Below are positions 26,238 through 35,055 of a DNA stretch of 42,633 nucleotides, piece after piece. The stretch comes from Mesorhizobium temperatum (lineage in GTDB: Bacteria > Pseudomonadota > Alphaproteobacteria > Rhizobiales > Rhizobiaceae), in contig NZ_NPKJ01000021.1 in the NCBI RefSeq assembly GCF_002284575.1, positions 1-42,633 of the forward strand, written 5' to 3'. Position numbers and translations under genes: made by a program. The notes beneath the pieces were generated by a model that was given only the letters and a program-made list of their open reading frames with translations, searched no databases and was not told the DNA's origin. How positions within the stretch are numbered: position 1 is the stretch's first letter; every line of letters begins with the position of its first letter.

Positions 26238-26615
26238 ATGAAGTCACGTGAAAACCTCGTTCGGCTGAAGCAGTTCCAGGTGAATGAGAAGCGGCGGCAA
26301 TTGCTGCAACTCGACATGATGATCGCTGAATTCGAGCGCATGGCTGTCGAACTGGAGCTCCAGATCACTGCCGAAGAAAAGAAAGCCGGCATCACCGACA
26401 TCAACCATTTTGCCTATCCGACCTTCGCCAAGGCAGCGCGCCTGCGCCGCGACAATCTCAGAAACTCGCAAAGCGACCTCGCCCAGCAGCGAAGCGTTGC
26501 CGAATCACTGCTCGGCGAAGCCGAAGCGGAACTTTCCAAAGCGGAAATGCTCGAATCACGCGACACCAAAATCCGCGACGCCGAGACCGGCGGCCGCAGC
26601 GCCATGATCGGCTGA
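26238..26615 (+). CDS. FliJ-like flagellar export chaperone/coiled-coil protein
   Basis: A 125-aa, almost wholly helical protein starting MKSRENLVRLKQFQVNEKRR, matching the FliJ pattern of an N-terminal charged helix pair (residues 1-50) and a second helix pair (60-110) that form a coiled coil. In flagella FliJ binds the export ATPase FliI and stalk proteins. AGGAG at 26223-26227 supports ATG 26238. No other flagellar gene is in the window. The association with ctrA fits CtrA control of flagella (inference). Confidence 0.75.
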   Translation: MKSRENLVRLKQFQVNEKRRQLLQLDMMIAEFERMAVELELQITAEEKKAGITDINHFAYPTFAKAARLRRDNLRNSQSDLAQQRSVAESLLGEAEAELSKAEMLESRDTKIRDAETGGRSAMIG

Positions 26616-27005
26616 AAACAAGGCTTTAAGGCCAGTCAACACCCAGCGATCAGGGCGTTTCTCATCTGGAACGTCGCCGCTCATTGGTCGAGCAGCCGCC
26701 AGTTTCAGGCCTATGCTACCAAATCCCCTTCATATTCCGCGACCGGCCGCATCCGGGCATCCCTAATGTCGGGCGCAGGCGATTCCGGCCAGGACCTTAT
26801 CTGATTGAGCAACCCACCGGTTCTGGCCGAGTTCGGCGCGTCGTGCCGACCGCGCTTTTGGAATGTGGCAAGGTCGACGCGCAAAAGCTTGCCGTCCGTG
26901 TCGCAAAGACCCGCTCGAAGAGGCAGGCGCCGCTCATGCCTTTCTCGGCCGATCGGCAGGTGGTGCTGACCGTCTGAAGCAGAGAAAACCCTGGCGGCAA
27001 AGCAA
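26616..27005. other. Gene-poor spacer between FliJ-like gene and sciP terminator
   Basis: No feature could be supported. An open frame on the plus strand (26684-26977) has no ribosome site and an Arg/Pro-rich composition unlike its neighbours, and was not called. Confidence 0.5.
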
Positions 27006-27031
27006 AAAAGGCGCGGATTGTCGCGCCTTTT
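27006..27031 (-). terminator. sciP terminator
   Basis: The stem AAAGGCGCG (27007-27015) pairs with CGCGCCTTT (27022-27030). On the minus strand it reads CGCGCC followed by six T residues, 19 nt beyond the sciP stop codon, a standard intrinsic terminator. It also has a short T-run on the plus strand. Confidence 0.82.
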
Positions 27032-27049
27032 GAGTTCGTCGAACCAGCC

Positions 27050-27325
27050 TTAATGTCGATATTGCTGGATGCGCGTCGTGCGCAGCCCGGCAAGGCCATA
27101 TTCGTCGATCGACGCCTGCCAGGACAGGAATTCCTCGGTGGTCAGCTTGTAGCGCTGGCATGCCTCTTCGAGGCTCAAAAGCCCACCCCGTACAGCCGCC
27201 ACCACTTCCGCCTTGCGCCGGATAACCCAGCGACGTGTGTTCGTCGGCGGCAGATCGGCAATCGTAAGGGGGCTGCCGTCAGGCCCGATAACATATTTGA
27301 CGCGCGGTCTAACAAGATCGGTCAT
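27050..27325 (-). CDS. sciP: CtrA inhibitor SciP (DUF1153)
   Basis: A 91-aa DUF1153 protein. The N-terminal VKYVIGPDGSPLTIADLPP, the RRWVIRRKAEVVAAVRGGLL helix, and the LSLEEACQRYKLTTEEFLSW helix-turn-helix are diagnostic of SciP. It binds CtrA and, at CtrA promoters, blocks RNA polymerase recruitment in G1. Length matches the family (about 90 aa). It is divergent from mnmA; a near-consensus CtrA box lies 57 bp upstream, consistent with the known CtrA-SciP loop in Caulobacter. Confidence 0.95.
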   Translation of the reverse strand: MTDLVRPRVKYVIGPDGSPLTIADLPPTNTRRWVIRRKAEVVAAVRGGLLSLEEACQRYKLTTEEFLSWQASIDEYGLAGLRTTRIQQYRH

Positions 27326-27381
27326 CGTACTCTCTACTAAAAACTCAAAGACCCAATCCCCACCACATTACCGCCACAGCT

Positions 27382-27396
27382 TTAAAAATTGCCTAA
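27382..27396 (-). promoter_or_regulatory. Candidate CtrA box upstream of sciP
   Basis: The plus strand reads TTAA-AAATTGC-CTAA, equal to TTAG-GCAATTT-TTAA on the minus strand, one mismatch from the TTAA-N7-TTAA consensus. It lies 57-71 bp upstream of the sciP start codon. In Caulobacter sciP is a CtrA target, so the position is sensible. Functional binding is inference. Confidence 0.5.
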
Positions 27397-27598
27397 GCGA
27401 ACCCTAATAGCTAGGTAAGGATCATGAACGCCGCGTTAGTCTTTTCGTCGGCATTTGAGATATCTGCCCGCGAGCGCCGAATCCGTTCAAAAAAATCGGC
27501 CGGTTCGCGAAGCTGGCGCACCCGGAAAGCTTGACCTATATTCCGGCCATTGGCATTCAAGCGCCCTCTTCCAGGACGCCGTGCAGAACGAAAGAACC

Positions 27599-28789
27599 AT
27601 GAACAGCCTCGACCTTCCCGGACGTCCCGAAAACACCCGCGTCGTTGTCGCCATGTCGGGCGGCGTCGACTCGTCGGTCGTTGCCGGTCTTTTGAAGCGC
27701 GAAGGCTATGATGTCGTCGGCGTCACGCTGCAGCTCTACGACCATGGCGCGGCAACGCACCGGGCCGGCTCATGCTGCGCCGGCCAGGACATCGACGATG
27801 CCCGCCGCGTCTCCGAGACGCTCCGCATTCCGCACTATGTGCTTAATTACGAGGAGCGCTTCCGCAAGGCGGTGATCGACCCCTTCGCCGAGAGCTATGT
27901 GGCCGGCGAAACGCCGATCCCTTGCGTTTCCTGCAACCAGACGGTGAAGTTCGCCGACCTTCTGGCGACCGCCAAGGAGCTCGGCGCCGACGCGCTGGCC
28001 ACCGGCCACTACATCCGCTCCGGCGCCAACGGCGCCCATCGCGCACTGTACCGGCCGGTCGACGCGGACCGCGACCAGAGCTATTTCCTGTTCGCCACCA
28101 CGCAGGCGCAGATCGATTATCTGCGCTTTCCGCTTGGCGGCCTGTCGAAGCCGCAGGTTCGCGCCATCGCCGAGGAAATGGGGCTGACGGTCGCCGCCAA
28201 GCAGGACAGCCAGGACATCTGCTTCGTGCCACAGGGCAAATATTCCGACATCATCGCCAAGCTGAAGCCGACTGCTGCCAATCCGGGCGACATCGTCCAT
28301 ATCGACGGCCGCGTGCTCGGCCGCCATGAAGGCATTTTGCGCTACACGATCGGTCAGCGCCGCGGCATCGGCATCGCCTCGGGCGAGCCGCTCTACGTCG
28401 TCCATCTCGACGCCGATCGAGCCCGCGTCGTCGTTGGTCCGCGCGAGGCGCTGGAGACGCACAAGATCTATTTGCGCGACATGAACTGGCTGGGCGACGC
28501 CGCGCTGTCCGACATCCCGGCGGCTGGGCTGGAGCTTTTCGCGAAGGTCCGCTCGACACGCCCGCCGCGCCCGGCCGTGCTGCATCACAACGCCGGCATC
28601 ACTTCAGTGGAACTGGTCGACGGCGAGTCCGGCATCGCGCCCGGCCAGGCCTGCGTGCTCTATTCCGACGACGGCAACCAGGCCCGCGTGTTCGGCGGCG
28701 GCTTCATCGAGCGTTCCGAGCGTGGCGCCGAGGCCGAGGCGATGCTGACGCGGCTGGCAGCCCGCCCGGCGCAGATTCCCGCCGAATGA
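27599..28789 (+). CDS. mnmA: tRNA-specific 2-thiouridylase MnmA
   Basis: A 396-aa enzyme that thiolates U34 of Lys, Glu and Gln tRNAs using ATP and a sulfur relay. The PP-loop SGGVDSS is at residues 20-26. The nucleophile Cys is in [11 protein letters not shown], and the second catalytic Cys is in [22 protein letters not shown] and the C-terminal beta-barrel with SEPLYV-like segments complete the family pattern. ATG 27599 gives the usual N-terminus; the frame is open upstream to 27455 but that extension has no family match. Confidence 0.95.
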   Translation: MNSLDLPGRPENTRVVVAMSGGVDSSVVAGLLKREGYDVVGVTLQLYDHGAATHRAGSCCAGQDIDDARRVSETLRIPHYVLNYEERFRKAVIDPFAESYVAGETPIPCVSCNQTVKFADLLATAKELGADALATGHYIRSGANGAHRALYRPVDADRDQSYFLFATTQAQIDYLRFPLGGLSKPQVRAIAEEMGLTVAAKQDSQDICFVPQGKYSDIIAKLKPTAANPGDIVHIDGRVLGRHEGILRYTIGQRRGIGIASGEPLYVVHLDADRARVVVGPREALETHKIYLRDMNWLGDAALSDIPAAGLELFAKVRSTRPPRPAVLHHNAGITSVELVDGESGIAPGQACVLYSDDGNQARVFGGGFIERSERGAEAEAMLTRLAARPAQIPAE

Positions 28790-28820
28790 TCCCGATCCTA
28801 TCGGGATGATCAGGCTCTAA
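28787..28820. repeat. Stem-loop, partial copy of the palindromic repeat
   Basis: ATCCCGAT (28789-28796) pairs with ATCGGGAT (28800-28807), followed by CAGGCTCTA. The same ATCGGGAT...CAGGCTCTA string forms the right end of repeat copy 2 at 13777-13797. It overlaps the mnmA stop codon and lies between two converging genes, and may end their transcripts. Confidence 0.55.
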
Positions 28821-28837
28821 CACAGCGGCACTTTCTC

Positions 28838-29803
28838 TCAGGAAGACGATCCGGTGTGGGTAACCGTGCCAGCGGTCAGGATACGCAGCACCCTGATGGC
28901 TTCCTCGCCGCTGGTGCGCGGTTCTGCCCGCGTCTCGATGCACTGGATGAAATGCTCAAGCTCTCTCGTCAGCGGCATGCCCTCGCCCACCGCCACATAG
29001 GACGGCTCGTTGGTGGTGAAGGCCCATTGGCCGCTGTCTTGCCACACCGCGTGGCGGTAGACGGCGAGCTTGCGCTCCCACGGCTCGACATCGTCGAATA
29101 CCGCCATCGCCTTGGTGCCGACCACGGTCAGCCGCCGCTCGCGGTAGGGATTGAGCCGCGACGCGAAGAGATGGCTGCGCAGACCGTTGGGAAAGCGCAT
29201 GTGCAGATGCGCGAAATCGCTAAGATTGTCGAGGAGCGCTGCCCCCTCGCCACGCACCTCGATCGGTTCCGTGCCGGTGATGGCCAAGATCATCGACAGA
29301 TCGTGCGGCGCGAGATCCCACAGCGCATCGTTCTCGGTGTGAAACTTGCCGAGCCCGAGACGGTGCGAATGGATATAGCGGACCTCGCCGAGCTCGCCAT
29401 TGTCGATCAGCGCCTTCAACGTCTCGAAGGCTGGATGAAAGCGCAGTACATGGCCGACCATGAAGACACGGCCATTGTCGGCCGCCGCCTTCACCGAGCG
29501 CTCGGCATCCGCCACCGTCAGCGCGATCGGCTTCTCCACCAGCACGTCCTTGCCGCCCTGGACGGCGCGCACCGCCATGTCGGCATGGAACTGCGGCGGC
29601 AGCGCCATGACGATGGCATCGACGTCGCTGCGGACAAAGAGCGCCTCCGGCTCGATCGCCAGGCAATCCTGCTCACTGGCGAAGCCTTCGGCGCGGGCAG
29701 GGTTGACGTCCGAGACCGCGTGCAGCGCGCCGAGCGCCTTGAGGGTGCGGATGTGGTTGCTGCCCCAGTATCCGCAACCGAGGACTGCAATGCGCGGTTT
29801 CAT
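28838..29803 (-). CDS. Gfo/Idh/MocA-family dehydrogenase
   Basis: A 321-aa NAD(P)-dependent sugar dehydrogenase family member. The Rossmann motif GCGYWGSNHIR (residues 9-19), EKPIAL (about 93-98) with the catalytic Lys, and the downstream HDLSMI with a likely catalytic His are present. It resembles WlbA-like UDP-N-acetyl-sugar 3-dehydrogenases used in surface polysaccharide synthesis, but specificity is inferred only from resemblance. ATG 29803 is chosen over TTG 29812. No other sugar genes are adjacent. Confidence 0.85.
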   Translation of the reverse strand: MKPRIAVLGCGYWGSNHIRTLKALGALHAVSDVNPARAEGFASEQDCLAIEPEALFVRSDVDAIVMALPPQFHADMAVRAVQGGKDVLVEKPIALTVADAERSVKAAADNGRVFMVGHVLRFHPAFETLKALIDNGELGEVRYIHSHRLGLGKFHTENDALWDLAPHDLSMILAITGTEPIEVRGEGAALLDNLSDFAHLHMRFPNGLRSHLFASRLNPYRERRLTVVGTKAMAVFDDVEPWERKLAVYRHAVWQDSGQWAFTTNEPSYVAVGEGMPLTRELEHFIQCIETRAEPRTSGEEAIRVLRILTAGTVTHTGSSS

Positions 29804-30148
29804 CAATTCCAACTCTAGAATTTCGTGGCCGAGACATAGCGGCGCGCCCCGCCGAACTCAACCCCGGCATTTCTGTGCCCAATTATCTGCCCGGCAAGCT
29901 TTCCGGCCATTGGAGCGATGTGCGTCCGCTTGGGACGCACAGGCACGCGTCTCAAGATCGTGAAGCTTCGCATCGTTCCGGAAGATCGATTCCGATTTTC
30001 GCAAAGCACCATGCGATAGAATGTGCCGGCATGCCGGCTGCATCGATGCTTGACAGGCTTGGCGTCCCAACCTTATATCCGCCCGACCTTGGCGAACGCT
30101 CCGACATGCCTTCTGATTTAAGGCGGATTTCGGACCTTTCGCCGCCTT
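29804..30148. other. Gene-free stretch before tRNA-Met
   Basis: About 345 bp containing the promoter regions of the dehydrogenase (minus) and tRNA-Met (plus). No ORF with a ribosome site or family resemblance and no clear hairpin was recognised. Confidence 0.5.
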
Positions 30149-30225
30149 GGCGGGGTAGCTCAGTTGGTTAGAGCACGGGAATCATAATCCTGGGGTCGGG
30201 GGTTCAAGTCCCTCTCCCGCTACCA
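30149..30225 (+). tRNA. tRNA-Met (anticodon CAT)
   Basis: A 77-nt cloverleaf with encoded CCA. The acceptor GGCGGGG pairs with TCCCGCT (G-U at both ends). The D-stem is GCTC/GAGC, the anticodon stem CGGGA/TCCTG with loop ATCATAA gives CAT at 30183-30185, and the T-arm contains GGTTCAAGTCC. The sequence is the elongator-Met type rather than initiator; a lysidine-modified Ile2 tRNA cannot be wholly excluded. An integrase gene starts 209 bp downstream, making the 3' end a likely island attachment site. Confidence 0.93.
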
Positions 30226-30365
30226 GTCCTCTCACAAACGCGAATTCAGCCCATTTTGGGCGTTCTCGCTTGTGCGAAAAACCCCTATAGTTTCACCTAT
30301 TTAGTGAACCTAGGCCACTTTTGATCCGTTTTGACGGGTCAAGTTGAATGAGAGTCGTTTGCTTG

Positions 30366-30410
30366 TGTTGGTATCGATTGTTGGTAGTGTCGAAAATCTC
30401 GATACCAACA
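30366..30410. repeat. 12-bp inverted repeat upstream of the integrase
   Basis: TGTTGGTATCGA (30366-30377) and TCGATACCAACA (30399-30410) are perfect inverted copies with 21 bases between, and a second partial GTTGGTA lies in the loop. The right arm ends 23 bp before the integrase ATG, so an operator, an integrase arm site or an RNA hairpin in the 5' leader are all possible. Confidence 0.6.
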
Positions 30411-30433
30411 ACCCTGACACAAGGGACACACAC

Positions 30434-31618
30434 ATGCCATTGACCGATTCAGCGTGCCGGGCTGCCAAAGCGGAAGGCAGCGCCAAGAAACTGTCGGACG
30501 GTGGCGGGCTCTATTTGTATCTCCCGCCATCTGGCTCCAAGGCATGGCGCATGAACTATCGCTTCGCCGGCAAGCAAAAGACCCTGTCATTTGGCCTCTA
30601 CCCTCGCGTGACACTGGCTGACGCACGGGCGCTACGCGAGAATGCCAAACGCGCACTGGCCGATGGCGTCGACCCTGCAGTGATCAAAGGCAAGACCGCC
30701 ACGGGCGCGCATGACAGCTTCGAAGCCATTGCCCGCGAGTGGCACGGGGCGCAGGAGTCATCGTGGGTCCCTGCCCACGCCGAGCGGGTGCTGAGCCGCT
30801 TGGTTCGGGACGTGTTTCCCGATCTTGGCGAGCGTTCAGTGCCGAGCATCACCGCGCCGGAAATCCTCGAAGTTTTGCGCAAGGTCGAAGCGCGCGGGGC
30901 GTTGGATGTAACGAAGCGGCTTCGCCAGTCTATCGGGGCAGTCTTCCGCTATGCCATCGCCACGAGCCGCGCTGTACACGATCCCATCGCCGATCTTCGC
31001 GGCGCACTCAAAGCAACTCCTAAGCCCGTTCATATGGCCTCCCTGAAGGCGAATGAGATCGGCGACTTTCTCGGCAGGCTCAGCACATATGACGGGGAGC
31101 GGCAAACCGCGCTTTCGATTGAATTTATCATGCATACGGCAGTCCGAACCAATGAACTGCGGTTCGGGCGATGGCCAGAGATCGACGGCGATCTGTGGCG
31201 CATTCCGGCCGAACGAATGAAGGCCGGCCGCGATCACCTCGTGCCGCTGACGAAACAGAGCAAGCGGCTTTTGGGGGAACTGAAAAAGATTGCCGGTGAC
31301 TCGGAATGGATCGTGCCAGGCGCGCGCGGTGGCAAGCCCTTAAGTGCGAACACAATGATTTTCGCCTGTTATCGAATGGGCATGCACGGGCGACTCACGA
31401 TTCACGGGCTGCGCTCATCTTTCAGCACGATAGCCAATGAGTCAGGTCTCTGGAGCGCAGACGCAATTGAATGGGCGCTGGCCCATTCGAGCGGCAACAA
31501 GGTCAGAAGCTCTTACAATCATGCCGCGTACTTGGACGAACGGCGCCGGCTCATGGCTTGGTGGTCCGATTATCTGACAGCCAAAGATCCCAACGATCTT
31601 TCCGCCCTTTTGGAGTGA
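30434..31618 (+). CDS. int: Tyrosine-type site-specific integrase (P4-like, DUF4102)
   Basis: A 394-aa integrase. The N-terminal DUF4102 domain has KLSDGGGLYLYLPPSGSKAW and GLYPRVTLADARALRE. The catalytic domain has Arg I in TAVRTNELRF, Lys in RMKAGRDHLVPLT, HxxR in IHGLRSSF, a His in ALAHSS, and the Tyr in AAYLDERRRLMAWW. All active-site residues are present, so it looks intact. ATG 30434 has AAGGGA upstream; the frame is open to 30344 but that would include the inverted repeat. Such integrases typically use the adjacent tRNA 3' end as their site. Confidence 0.95.
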   Translation: MPLTDSACRAAKAEGSAKKLSDGGGLYLYLPPSGSKAWRMNYRFAGKQKTLSFGLYPRVTLADARALRENAKRALADGVDPAVIKGKTATGAHDSFEAIAREWHGAQESSWVPAHAERVLSRLVRDVFPDLGERSVPSITAPEILEVLRKVEARGALDVTKRLRQSIGAVFRYAIATSRAVHDPIADLRGALKATPKPVHMASLKANEIGDFLGRLSTYDGERQTALSIEFIMHTAVRTNELRFGRWPEIDGDLWRIPAERMKAGRDHLVPLTKQSKRLLGELKKIAGDSEWIVPGARGGKPLSANTMIFACYRMGMHGRLTIHGLRSSFSTIANESGLWSADAIEWALAHSSGNKVRSSYNHAAYLDERRRLMAWWSDYLTAKDPNDLSALLE

Positions 31619-31816
31619 CCGAACGCGGCGGAGCCACGCAAGCACTTTCACAAAAAATGTTAAACAAATCAAACACTTGCAGCAGATAGGCACTGCAAGT
31701 ATGATAGCGTTTGTATACTCAGAAACGGAAAACCCGCCTCGGCGCCAACCGGGCGGGCTTGAAATCCTCGAAAGGACCGACTTTGCACCTCGACAATAGC
31801 AAAAGCCGCGCTTGTC

Positions 31817-31882
31817 ATGCAAGCGCCTCTACAATCTTATCTCATTGATCGCTCTGTTTTTTCTGGCTGGGCGGCATCATGA
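31817..31882 (+). CDS. Possible 21-aa ORF overlapping the primase start
   Basis: An ORF reading MQAPLQSYLIDRSVFSGWAAS with its TGA inside the ATGA of the primase start at 31879. This overlap would allow translational coupling. No ribosome site is evident and no family is recognised. The 31619-31878 gap also contains a CCCGCC/GGGCGGG hairpin near 31734-31760 and no other convincing gene; an excisionase or AlpA gene, usual at this place, was not found. Confidence 0.25.
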   Translation: MQAPLQSYLIDRSVFSGWAAS

Positions 31883-34344
31883 CAAATGCTCCCACGGTCG
31901 ACAGCGTCCTTGGTTCCGCCCGCCCACTGATCGAGGCCGACGCATCCCTTCATTGGCTGGTGCCCTTCGAGAAACGGCCGATCGCATCCGACTGGTCCAA
32001 CGTTCCCCTTCAATCCGAAGCGGCGCTGCGCTCGACCTATCGCGAGAACGCCAATATCGGCATCCGGCTCGGCGAGCCGTCGAAAACCGAAGACGGCTAC
32101 CTCCATCTCATCGACCTGGACATCCGCAAACCCGCGCTGGCTGCCGAAGCGTGGGCCAAGCTGCTCGAACTGTGGCCTTCAGCACGCACCTTTCCATCGG
32201 GGGTCAGCGGTTCAGGCGGCGAGAGCCGCCATCTTTATTTTCTCACCGACACCCCGTTCCCGAAAAAGAAGCTCGCCAAATCGACCGGCTTCACGATGGT
32301 CTTCGACAAGGCCAAGGACCGGGAAGTCCGCAAGTACGATTGGGAAATAGACCTTTACGGCACCGGCGCCCAAGCCGTGCTGCCGCCGTCAATTCACCCC
32401 GACACCCGCCTGCCCTACCGATGGGAACGTGCGCTCGATCTCGACTTCCCCTTCATGATGACAGTCGAGAAGGCGCTGATCGGGCAATGGGGCGTCAGCG
32501 CCGCCGCGCCCACGCATGAGGAAGATGCAGACGATCTGTTCACGATCGTGCGCGCCGCGCCGATGGACCTGGAAGACGGGAAAATCGACGAGATCATCAA
32601 GGGCCTGCCAGCCGATTGGGTTGATGACCGCGACCAGTGGCTGACAGTCGGCGCCGCGCTGCATCACCAGTTCGAGGGCGCCAACGAAGGCTTCGAGCGC
32701 TGGAACGAATGGGCGAAGCAGTCGCCGAAGTTCGATGCGCGCGACTCGGCTCGGGTTTGGAAGTCCTTCAAGGGCTCCAAGAACCCGGTTCGCATGGCGA
32801 CCCTCATCCAGGCGGTCAATGCCGTCAAGCTCGCCAACGATCTCGGGCTCGATGACGACTTCGATCTGCCGGCTGTCATCCCCGCCAAATCCGACAACGA
32901 TCTATCAGACCTGCTCGGCGGCGATGACCAACCTGCCGCGAAAGCGGACACAAAGGACGACTATGATCCCGACTGGCTGCACAAGCTGCACCGCAACGAG
33001 GAAGGCGAGCTAAAGAGCACCCTTCCGAACGTCGCACTCATCGTCGACAACGACCCCCGCGTGCGCGGCACCGTCGCCTACAACGAGTTCGCTCAGGAAG
33101 TCGTACTCAAGCGGTCGCCGAGACACCTCAAAAAGAAGCGCGACTCGACGCACGATCCCGCCAACCTGGTCGGCCGGATGTGGGACATCAAGGACACGCT
33201 CAACGGCGACAACTGGACGGACGATCACGATGCCGCCGTTCGGTCGCTGATCGAGAGCAAGACGCAGTTGAAGGGCTACGGCATCAAGGTTTCCGATCGC
33301 GATCTCAAGGGTGCCATCGGCGCCGCCGCGCAGAAACGCCGCTTCCATCCGATCAAAGACCTGCTCACCTCCGTGCCGTGGGACGGCAAGTGCCGCGCCG
33401 AGACGCTGTTCATCGACTACCTCGGCTGCACCGACAACGACTACAACCGCCAGGCCGCGCTGATGATGCTGGTCGGCGCCGTGGCGCGCGTCATGCGACC
33501 AGGCCACAAGTTCGACTTCGTGCCGATCCTCGAAGGCGTCCAAGGCAAGGGCAAGTCCACCTTCATCGAAATCCTCGCCCTCCATTGGTATAACGAACTA
33601 ACCGGTGACATCAGCGACCCGAAGCAGATGGTCGAACTGATGCAGGGCTCCTGGATTCTCGAACTCGGCGAGCTTTCTTCCATGGCTCGCGCCGAGGTCA
33701 ATGATCTCAAGGCGTTCGTCAGCCGCAAGGATGACAAGGTGCGCTTGGCATGGGAGAAGCGGGCCAGGGACTTCCCTCGCCAGTGCATCTTCATCGGCTC
33801 GACCAACGATCGGGAATACCTTCGCGACATGACGGGTGGCCGGCGCTTCTGGCCCATCGTCTGCAACCTTGAGGGCCAGATCGACAATCCCCGGCTGCGC
33901 CGCGAGGTCATGCAAATTTGGGCCGAGGCGGTCTCCATCTATCACGGGATGTCCGCCAAGCACGGGAGCGCCGACCTCCCGCTCCATCTGACTGACGCCG
34001 CCGCCGCAACGGCCCTGGTGATGCAGGAAAGCCGTCGCGTCGAGACCAGTGAGGAAATGCTCGCCGGGCAGATTCATGCTTGGCTGGCAGAGCCTATCGG
34101 CACCGATGACCGGTTCGATGAACCTCGACGCCGATGCCCCGAAAACCTACCGCGACGAGACCTGCATTGCCCAGGTTTGGCAAGAAATGCTCGGCCGCGA
34201 CGGGTCCGTTCCGCATACCGAAGCTGGCAAGATCGGCAAGGCCATGCTGATCGTCGGGTGGCCCCGCACCGAGGGTCCGGTGACCGTCGAGAGATCAACA
34301 AAAAATACGGAAAATGTCGCGTCTACCTGCGGCCGGAAGATTGA
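31879..34344 (+). CDS. Island primase-helicase: PrimPol, PriCT and VapE/VirE domains; C-terminal region frameshifted
   Basis: An 821-aa protein in this frame. Residues about 10-200 are a PrimPol domain (LIDLDIR acidic motif, SGSGGESRHLYF, LYGTGAQAVLPPS). About 235-315 is a PriCT-like helical domain (DEIIKGLPADWVDDRDQWL). About 430-710 is a VapE/VirE superfamily helicase with Walker A EGVQGKGKST and sensor-like IGSTN. It would start replication of the excised island. From about 34121 to 34284 the annotated frame turns Arg-rich and meaningless, whereas the +1 frame reads LDADAPKTYRDETCIAQVWQ. An extra A near 34121 and a lost C near 34284 compensate. The last 20 residues (REINKKYGKCRVYLRPED) are back in frame. 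Confidence 0.88.
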   Translation: MTNAPTVDSVLGSARPLIEADASLHWLVPFEKRPIASDWSNVPLQSEAALRSTYRENANIGIRLGEPSKTEDGYLHLIDLDIRKPALAAEAWAKLLELWPSARTFPSGVSGSGGESRHLYFLTDTPFPKKKLAKSTGFTMVFDKAKDREVRKYDWEIDLYGTGAQAVLPPSIHPDTRLPYRWERALDLDFPFMMTVEKALIGQWGVSAAAPTHEEDADDLFTIVRAAPMDLEDGKIDEIIKGLPADWVDDRDQWLTVGAALHHQFEGANEGFERWNEWAKQSPKFDARDSARVWKSFKGSKNPVRMATLIQAVNAVKLANDLGLDDDFDLPAVIPAKSDNDLSDLLGGDDQPAAKADTKDDYDPDWLHKLHRNEEGELKSTLPNVALIVDNDPRVRGTVAYNEFAQEVVLKRSPRHLKKKRDSTHDPANLVGRMWDIKDTLNGDNWTDDHDAAVRSLIESKTQLKGYGIKVSDRDLKGAIGAAAQKRRFHPIKDLLTSVPWDGKCRAETLFIDYLGCTDNDYNRQAALMMLVGAVARVMRPGHKFDFVPILEGVQGKGKSTFIEILALHWYNELTGDISDPKQMVELMQGSWILELGELSSMARAEVNDLKAFVSRKDDKVRLAWEKRARDFPRQCIFIGSTNDREYLRDMTGGRRFWPIVCNLEGQIDNPRLRREVMQIWAEAVSIYHGMSAKHGSADLPLHLTDAAAATALVMQESRRVETSEEMLAGQIHAWLAEPIGTDDRFDEPRRRCPENLPRRDLHCPGLARNARPRRVRSAYRSWQDRQGHADRRVAPHRGSGDRREINKKYGKCRVYLRPED

Positions 34345-34376
34345 ATACAATCACAAAGTAGGAATAAATCGAATTG

Positions 34377-34397
34377 ACCCGCTTCGGCGGGTTTTTT
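34377..34397 (+). terminator. Intrinsic terminator after the primase-helicase
   Basis: ACCCGC (34377-34382), loop TTCG, GCGGGT (34387-34392), then TTTTT. It lies 32 nt after the primase stop. Confidence 0.9.
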
Positions 34398-34484
34398 CAT
34401 GGGAATGCGATTGTAGCGTCATTGCGCAGAAGTTGCGAAATTTCCCACTTCCGAGATGAGCCACAACCCATTTCCTCCGTTTCT

Positions 34485-34697
34485 CTCACCCTGCTCACCC
34501 CTCACACACACCCTATTTCCATATAGTTTAAACTGGAGGTACTTCCACGTTGGTTCGGCGTATGCCGTGCTTCTGTTATCCTCTTCTCTTTAAAACTATT
34601 AGATTTTAGGGTGAGAAGGGTGAGAAGGTGAGAGAGTGTTGATTTTGTTACGTTTTTCCGCTCACCCTGCCAAATTCGAGGGTGAGAGGGGTGAGAA
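34485..34697. repeat. Iteron-like cluster of GGGTGAG motifs
   Basis: The motif GGGTGAG(A) occurs in direct tandem at 34609-34617 and 34618-34626, with a shortened GGTGAGAG at 34627-34634, and again at 34680-34688 and 34689-34697. Inverted copies CTCACCC lie at 34485-34491, 34494-34500 and 34661-34667. Between the two groups is AT-rich DNA with the palindrome AGTTTAAACT (34525-34534). Placement directly after a replicative primase suggests an origin or a repressor array. No gene is supported in 34460-35055. Confidence 0.6.
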
Positions 34698-35055
34698 CCG
34701 GTTTCTCTGCGCCAAAATCAACCAAAATCCGGTTAACATAGGGATATTTTCCTCTCAAAACCGCAAATCATGAGCAATACTCACGTTCAAACCCGTTTCT
34801 CTGCGTTAGAATTCACATTTCGCGTGACTCGCGCTCGGGGCCTCCCTCCCGGCATCAGCGCCGCCAAGAAGGACCCAGAGCCACTACATCCTGTAATAGC
34901 CATAGTCGAATTCGGCTCGAAGTCAGTTGAACCTGACGCCGGAGGCGACCAGTACCTGGGGATAGCCTGCTTTGCGCCCAGGAGCAGTCCTTCGATTTTG
35001 TGATTTGTCGGCTGCTTAGCCGAATTTGAGACAGCGAAACTGCCTCAAACGCAGA

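Noticed and set aside
26684..26977. 97-codon frame between the FliJ-like gene and sciP
   Set aside because: No ribosome site and Arg/Pro-rich content unlike neighbouring genes.
34770..35003. Plus-strand 77-codon frame in the island
   Set aside because: No ribosome site, no recognisable family and ordinary non-coding composition.
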